Source of the DNA: DATDPM01 sp041498815
Lineage (GTDB): Bacteria; Pseudomonadota; Alphaproteobacteria; DATDPM01
Assembly: GCA_041498815.1 (NCBI GenBank)
Contig: JBGQJC010000007.1
Coordinates: 1 to 64,000 of the forward strand
Direction of reading: 5' to 3'
DNA: 64,000 nucleotides
Shown piece after piece: positions 60,398-64,000 of this stretch (its first letter is position 1; each line of letters begins with the position of its first letter). The notes below the pieces were generated by a model. That model was not told the DNA's origin. It made no database searches and saw only the letters and a list, made by a program, of their open reading frames with translations. The position numbers and the translations under genes are program-made.

Positions 60398-61237
60398 CTA
60401 TTCGAAGAACTGCACGCGTTTGGCCGGCGGTAGCACCGAATTGAGCAGCATCTCGAGACGGCGCGGATTTTCCTGGCGAGCGATCGAAGATGCGGCCATC
60501 ACATAGATGTTCTTGACCAAGATCTCCTCGCGCGAGTTGCGCTCGAGCTTGGAGGCGAGCGGCGAGAGCATCACATTCGCCAGCAGCGCGCCGTAGAACG
60601 TCGTGAGCAGCGCAACCGCCATCGCGGGCCCGATGGTCGAGGGGTCGTCCAGCCGGCCGAGCATTTGAACCAGGCCGACGAGCGTCCCGATCAGGCCCAT
60701 GGCCGGCGCCACCTCGGCGCCCTTGCGCAGCACGCTGGCGCCTTTGGCGTGGCGGCTCGCGGTCGCGGCGATCTCGCTCTTCAAGATCCGCTCGATGAGA
60801 TCGCCCGTGGTGCCGTCCGCCACCATGGTGAGCGCCTGCTGCAAAAACGGCTCGGATTCCATTGTCGTCGCCGCCATCTGCAGCGCCAAAATTCCGGAGC
60901 GGCGCGCGTGAACCGCAAGTCCCAGCATTTGCAACGCCGCGCCGGAGGGATCGCGGCTGGTATGGAACAGGGTGCGGAACATCATCCGCTGTGCGTGATA
61001 AATCTCGGGCAGGCTGAAACACATGGTGGTGACGGCAAAGGTGCCGCCCACGACGATGAAGGCGGCAGGCAGATTGAGGAAGGCGGCGGGCGACCCGCCC
61101 ATGGCGAGCGCCGCCACGATGAGCCCTATGGCCCCGCCCAGGCCCAAGAACGTCGCGCCGTCGATCGAGCGGCGCGCGGGGCGCTCGAACGCCAGCGGCG
61201 CCAGGCTTCCTTCGGCGTTGGGGATGGAACTTGCCAT
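60398..61237 (-). CDS. motA: Flagellar stator protein MotA (MotA/TolQ/ExbB family)
   Basis: The 279-aa membrane protein has segments at about 28-45 and 55-72 and a pair near 175-220 (MGLIGTLVGLVQMLGRL and GPAMAVALLTTFYGALLAN), typical of MotA/PomA. It builds the ion channel with MotB/PomB, which is not next to it. The large cytosolic loop with Arg/Glu for FliG contact lies at 75-165. Ion type cannot be stated. Confidence 0.9.
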   Translation of the reverse strand: MASSIPNAEGSLAPLAFERPARRSIDGATFLGLGGAIGLIVAALAMGGSPAAFLNLPAAFIVVGGTFAVTTMCFSLPEIYHAQRMMFRTLFHTSRDPSGAALQMLGLAVHARRSGILALQMAATTMESEPFLQQALTMVADGTTGDLIERILKSEIAATASRHAKGASVLRKGAEVAPAMGLIGTLVGLVQMLGRLDDPSTIGPAMAVALLTTFYGALLANVMLSPLASKLERNSREEILVKNIYVMAASSIARQENPRRLEMLLNSVLPPAKRVQFFE

Positions 61238-61268
61238 CGGTCCTCTCGGGCGGCTTCCCTCGGAAACG

Positions 61269-61637
61269 CTACGCGCGGTCGGCTTTGATGATCTCGGTCA
61301 TGGTGACGCCCAAACGGTCATCCACCACCACCACTTCGCCGCGCGCGACCAGGCGGTTGTTGACGTAGATGTCGATCGCTTCGCCGACCTTGCGGTCGAG
61401 CTCGACGACGGCGCCTCGGCCCAGCTTCAAAAGCTGGCTCACCTGCATGGTCGCCTTGCCCAGCACCGCCGAGACCTGAACCGGAATCTCGTAAACGGCC
61501 TCGAGCTCTTTGGCCTGGGTCGGGATGCGATTGGGATCGTCCGCTTCTTCCCCGATCGGCCGCGCCTTCTTGGGCGCCGCAGGTAACGGAGCCTCCGGTT
61601 CGAGCTCGGTCAACTCCAAGTCCTTTTCGTCGGCCAT
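61269..61637 (-). CDS. fliN: Flagellar motor switch protein FliN
   Basis: The 122-aa protein carries an acidic N-terminal tail (1-45) and the SpoA domain (IPVQVSAVLGKATMQVSQLL, then VNNRLVARGEVVVVDDRLGV). It is part of the C ring with FliG and FliM. It sits between fliH (9 bp) and motA. Confidence 0.95.
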   Translation of the reverse strand: MADEKDLELTELEPEAPLPAAPKKARPIGEEADDPNRIPTQAKELEAVYEIPVQVSAVLGKATMQVSQLLKLGRGAVVELDRKVGEAIDIYVNNRLVARGEVVVVDDRLGVTMTEIIKADRA

Positions 61638-61646
61638 GAGGCCCTC

Positions 61647-62363
61647 CTATTCCGTCAAGCGTTGCGCGGCGTCCGGCGGCGCACCGGTCTCTTGGGGTGG
61701 CGTGCTTTTTGTTGCGGGGCTTGGGGCCGGAACCGAAAGCCCGGCGAAGAACCGCTCCACCACGCCGTCGATCTGACTCCACATCCATTCGGTGTCGTGC
61801 TCGGCCCCGCCGTCCGCCCATTCGACGCGGCAGTCGCCGGGCCTCAAGGCCTCATCGGCGATGAGCACCACCTTGCCGTCGTATCCGGCGCGCGCGGCCA
61901 GTCCCGCGACGCGCTCCTTGAGCGAGTCGAGAAGCGAATCATGCAGCCGCACCACGACGCGCGGCTCTTCCATCACGGCATTAAGACAAGACGCGACGAC
62001 CGCCTCGATATCGGCCAGATTGGCGCTGCGGGCAAAGCCCGGGGTCAGCTTGCGCATCACCGCGATCGCCGCCTGGACCGCGTCGCGCTTGATCGAATCG
62101 ATTACGGTGCCGAGCGAGGCAACGGCCGCGGCCAGCCTTTCGTCGATCCGGGCCAGCGCCTGGGCCGCGAGCGTTTCGGCGGCGGCCCGCGTTTCCTCGG
62201 CACCCTGGGCGCGGCCGGCGGCAAAAGACTCGTCGCGGATCGCGGCAAGCTGCTCTTCGGTCAGCGCGACCGGGGGCTGCGCGCCGCGCCGGTTATCGGA
62301 GCGGCGCTCGGCCTCGACCGCATCGAAGCTGGTTTCGAACAAAAATTTCTGCGCCGCGACCAT
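61647..62363 (-). CDS. fliH: Flagellar assembly protein FliH
   Basis: At 238 aa from ATG 62363 (AGGG 8-9 nt upstream); GTG 62372 is open but too close to the site. The N-terminal KFLFETSFD is typical, a helical coiled part covers about 40-130, and the C-terminal globular part (PGDCRVEWADGGAEHD) matches FliH/SctL. It regulates FliI and tethers it to the C ring. The C-terminal 30 residues are Pro-rich. Confidence 0.88.
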   Translation of the reverse strand: MVAAQKFLFETSFDAVEAERRSDNRRGAQPPVALTEEQLAAIRDESFAAGRAQGAEETRAAAETLAAQALARIDERLAAAVASLGTVIDSIKRDAVQAAIAVMRKLTPGFARSANLADIEAVVASCLNAVMEEPRVVVRLHDSLLDSLKERVAGLAARAGYDGKVVLIADEALRPGDCRVEWADGGAEHDTEWMWSQIDGVVERFFAGLSVPAPSPATKSTPPQETGAPPDAAQRLTE

Positions 62364-62375
62364 CACTGCCACGCC

Positions 62376-63392
62376 CTAGTAAATCAACTCGTCGTCGCCC
62401 TTGGTGTCGGCGATCATGATCTCGCCCTTGGCCGCCAGGTCCTTGGCCACGGTCACCATCTGCATCTGCGCTTCGTCCACGTCGCGCAGGCGCACCGGGC
62501 CCATCGCCTCCATGTCCTCGCGCAAGATTTTGGCCGCGCGTTCCGACATGTTGGTGAAGAACAGGTTGCGCAGCGCTTCGGAGGCGCCCTTGAGGCACAG
62601 ACCCAGCTTCTCCTTGTCGAAATTGCGCAGCAGCGTCTGGATGCTGCCGGGATCGAGCTTGGCCAAGTCCTCGAACGTGAACATGAGGGCCTTGATGCGC
62701 TCCGCCGCATCGCGGTTGGTTTCCTCGAGCGCGGTCATGAAGCGGGACTCGGTGTTGCGGTCGAAATTGTTGAAGATTTCGGCCATCATCTCGTGGGCGT
62801 CGCGGCGGTTGGTGCGCGCCAGATTGCTCATGAACTCGGTGCGCAGAGTCCGCTCGACGTCGTCCAAAACCTCTTTTTGCACCGCCTCCATGCGCAGCAT
62901 CCGGGTCACCACTTCCATGGCGAAGGATTCGGGCAGCGTGGCGAGCACGCGTGCGGCGTGATCCGACTTGATCTTGGAAAGAACGACGGCGACCGTCTGC
63001 GGGTATTCGTTCTTGAGGTAGTTGCCCAGCACCGACTCGTTTACGTTGCCGAGCTTGTCCCACATGGTGCGACCCGCGGGGCCGCGGATCTCGTCCATGA
63101 TGCCGTCGACGCGCTCGCGGCCTAAAATCTTTCCCAGCAGCCGTTCCGTGCTTTCGTAGGTGCCGACCAGCGAACCGGTGCTCGACACCTGCTCGGCGAA
63201 CTCGACGAAGATGCGCTCGACGAGCGACGAACTCACCGTGCCCAAATTCGCCATCGCCTGGGACAGCTCGCGAATCTCGTCGTCGTCCATCAGGTTGAAG
63301 ACCTGCGAGATGTGTTCCTCGCCGACCGACAGCATCAAGATCGCGGCCTTCTCCTGGCCGCGCAGGGTGCGGTAATCTTCCTTCGCGGGCAT
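62376..63392 (-). CDS. fliG: Flagellar motor switch protein FliG
   Basis: At 338 aa. Motifs are GQEKAAILMLSVGEE, the EHPQ-like loop in LKNEYPQTVAVVLS, and the torque helix region LRNLFFTNMSERAAKILRED and MEAMGPVRLRDVDEAQ with charged residues for MotA contact. It is in the C ring on top of FliF. It follows fliF by 23 bp. Confidence 0.97.
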   Translation of the reverse strand: MPAKEDYRTLRGQEKAAILMLSVGEEHISQVFNLMDDDEIRELSQAMANLGTVSSSLVERIFVEFAEQVSSTGSLVGTYESTERLLGKILGRERVDGIMDEIRGPAGRTMWDKLGNVNESVLGNYLKNEYPQTVAVVLSKIKSDHAARVLATLPESFAMEVVTRMLRMEAVQKEVLDDVERTLRTEFMSNLARTNRRDAHEMMAEIFNNFDRNTESRFMTALEETNRDAAERIKALMFTFEDLAKLDPGSIQTLLRNFDKEKLGLCLKGASEALRNLFFTNMSERAAKILREDMEAMGPVRLRDVDEAQMQMVTVAKDLAAKGEIMIADTKGDDELIY

Positions 63393-63415
63393 TCCCGGTT
63401 AACCCTTTTTCGCCG

Positions 63416-64000
63416 TTAGCCTTCTTGGAACATCCAGGTGCGGATGATCGAGACCGTCTCTTCGGGGTGCTTCTCGATGATCTCGCCGATTTTCTTGAGC
63501 GATGAGGCGCGCACCCGGCCCTCGACCTGTTCGAGGTCGATCATCTGCTCGAGTTCGTCATTGACCGTGGATTGTTGCGCGCCCGGAAGTGCACCGCCGG
63601 CCTGGGGTCCGGGAAGCTTCGGGGCGGGTCCGCCCGATTGGTCGGCGAGCATCTCGGCTCCGGCCGGCTGGGGCCGCGGCAGGGACTCGATCAGGCGGGT
63701 CACCAGCGGCCGCACCACCAGCAGCAGCACGAGGAGCGCCACCACGCCCAGCACCACGATCTCGGCGATGCGCAGGTAATCGTCCTTGGTCAGGCCGAAA
63801 AGCGGCAGCGGGGCCTCCGCGGTTCCCGTTTCCTCTACGCTCGCGAACGGCATGTTGGCGAGCTGGACCACGTCGCCGCGTTCCTGGCTGAAGCCGATGG
63901 CCGAGCGCACGAGCTTTTCAAGCTGCTGCATCTCTGCATCCGAACGCGGCGTGTATTTCTTGGTGCCGTCGGGCGCCGTCACGGTGGTTCCGTCCAGCAT
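63416..64000 (-). CDS. fliF: Flagellar MS-ring protein FliF (partial; N-terminal part outside window)
   Basis: Only the C-terminal 194 residues are present; the Met at the window edge is probably internal. Visible are the end of the periplasmic RBM3/beta-collar part (PRSDAEMQQLEKLVRSAIGF, VVQLANMPF), the second membrane helix (IAEIVVLGVVALLVLLLVV) and the C-terminal FliG-binding tail (VRASSLKKIGEIIEKHPEET then RTWMFQEG). It is the first visible gene of the leftward flagellar operon. Confidence 0.95.
   Translation of the reverse strand: MLDGTTVTAPDGTKKYTPRSDAEMQQLEKLVRSAIGFSQERGDVVQLANMPFASVEETGTAEAPLPLFGLTKDDYLRIAEIVVLGVVALLVLLLVVRPLVTRLIESLPRPQPAGAEMLADQSGGPAPKLPGPQAGGALPGAQQSTVNDELEQMIDLEQVEGRVRASSLKKIGEIIEKHPEETVSIIRTWMFQEG

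Overview
The window is about 64 kb of GC-rich, densely packed chromosome from a motile alphaproteobacterium. The ctrA and chpT genes, a flbD-type flagellar regulator, a MotA/FlbD/FlhA/FlhF/FlhG flagellar order and a bluB homologue together point to the Rhodospirillales or a near relative. This placement is inferred from gene content only. Most of the window is core genome; the one clearly accessory patch is about 14.0-15.7 kb.

Layout. (1) 0-13.5 kb holds housekeeping genes: an ABC exporter (LolD/YbbA-like ATPase, cut by the window edge, plus an 842-aa FtsX-type permease), a CbpA/CbpM co-chaperone pair, a nonsense-interrupted HExxH gene, a DUF2182/DUF1326 pair, arfB, a site-2 protease, a JmjC-type cupin, radC with an extra N-terminal domain, map, sfsA, a CinA-type domain gene and bluB. 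(2) 13.5-17.1 kb starts with tRNA-Leu(UAA), then a transposase tail, two AT-richer unknown genes (one PD-(D/E)xK nuclease-like), a phasin-like gene with TGC/GCA boxes upstream, and a short leftward transcription unit with a perfect CtrA box and an intrinsic terminator. (3) 17.2-21.2 kb has a CorA/ZntB transporter, a secreted unknown, a proline iminopeptidase and an M48 protease. (4) 21.2-29.1 kb is a queuosine cluster (queG, queC, queE, queD, queF, tgt, queA) with a hybrid histidine kinase inside it. (5) 29.1-33.0 kb has a PLP decarboxylase, a lone receiver protein, argE and nadK.

(6) 33.1-43.5 kb is a coherent formate/molybdo-tungsto-enzyme locus: moaA and mobA (pterin cofactor), tupB/tupC (tungstate or molybdate uptake, no binding protein here), fdhD (sulfuration), an oxalate/formate-type MFS carrier with its 44-aa partner, and a two-subunit NAD-linked formate dehydrogenase. 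The two-subunit form with an E-F fused beta chain resembles tungsten FDH1 of Methylobacterium.

(7) 43.7-64.0 kb is signalling and motility. chpT-cheA-cheW-cheY-cheB-cheR run rightward and meet ctrA. Divergent from ctrA, fliI-fliJ run rightward. From the right edge a long leftward operon reads fliF-fliG-fliH-fliN-motA-flbD-flhA-flhF-flhG-fliK and ends in a small gene that looks like a cysteine-free relative of the QueF fold.

Points most worth a second look: the QueF-like protein ending the flagellar operon, the CtrA-boxed small transcript at 16.7-17.1 kb, the tRNA-linked two-gene accessory module, the RadC fusion, and the formate dehydrogenase locus with an FdhD lacking CxxC and an alpha subunit lacking one set of cluster ligands.
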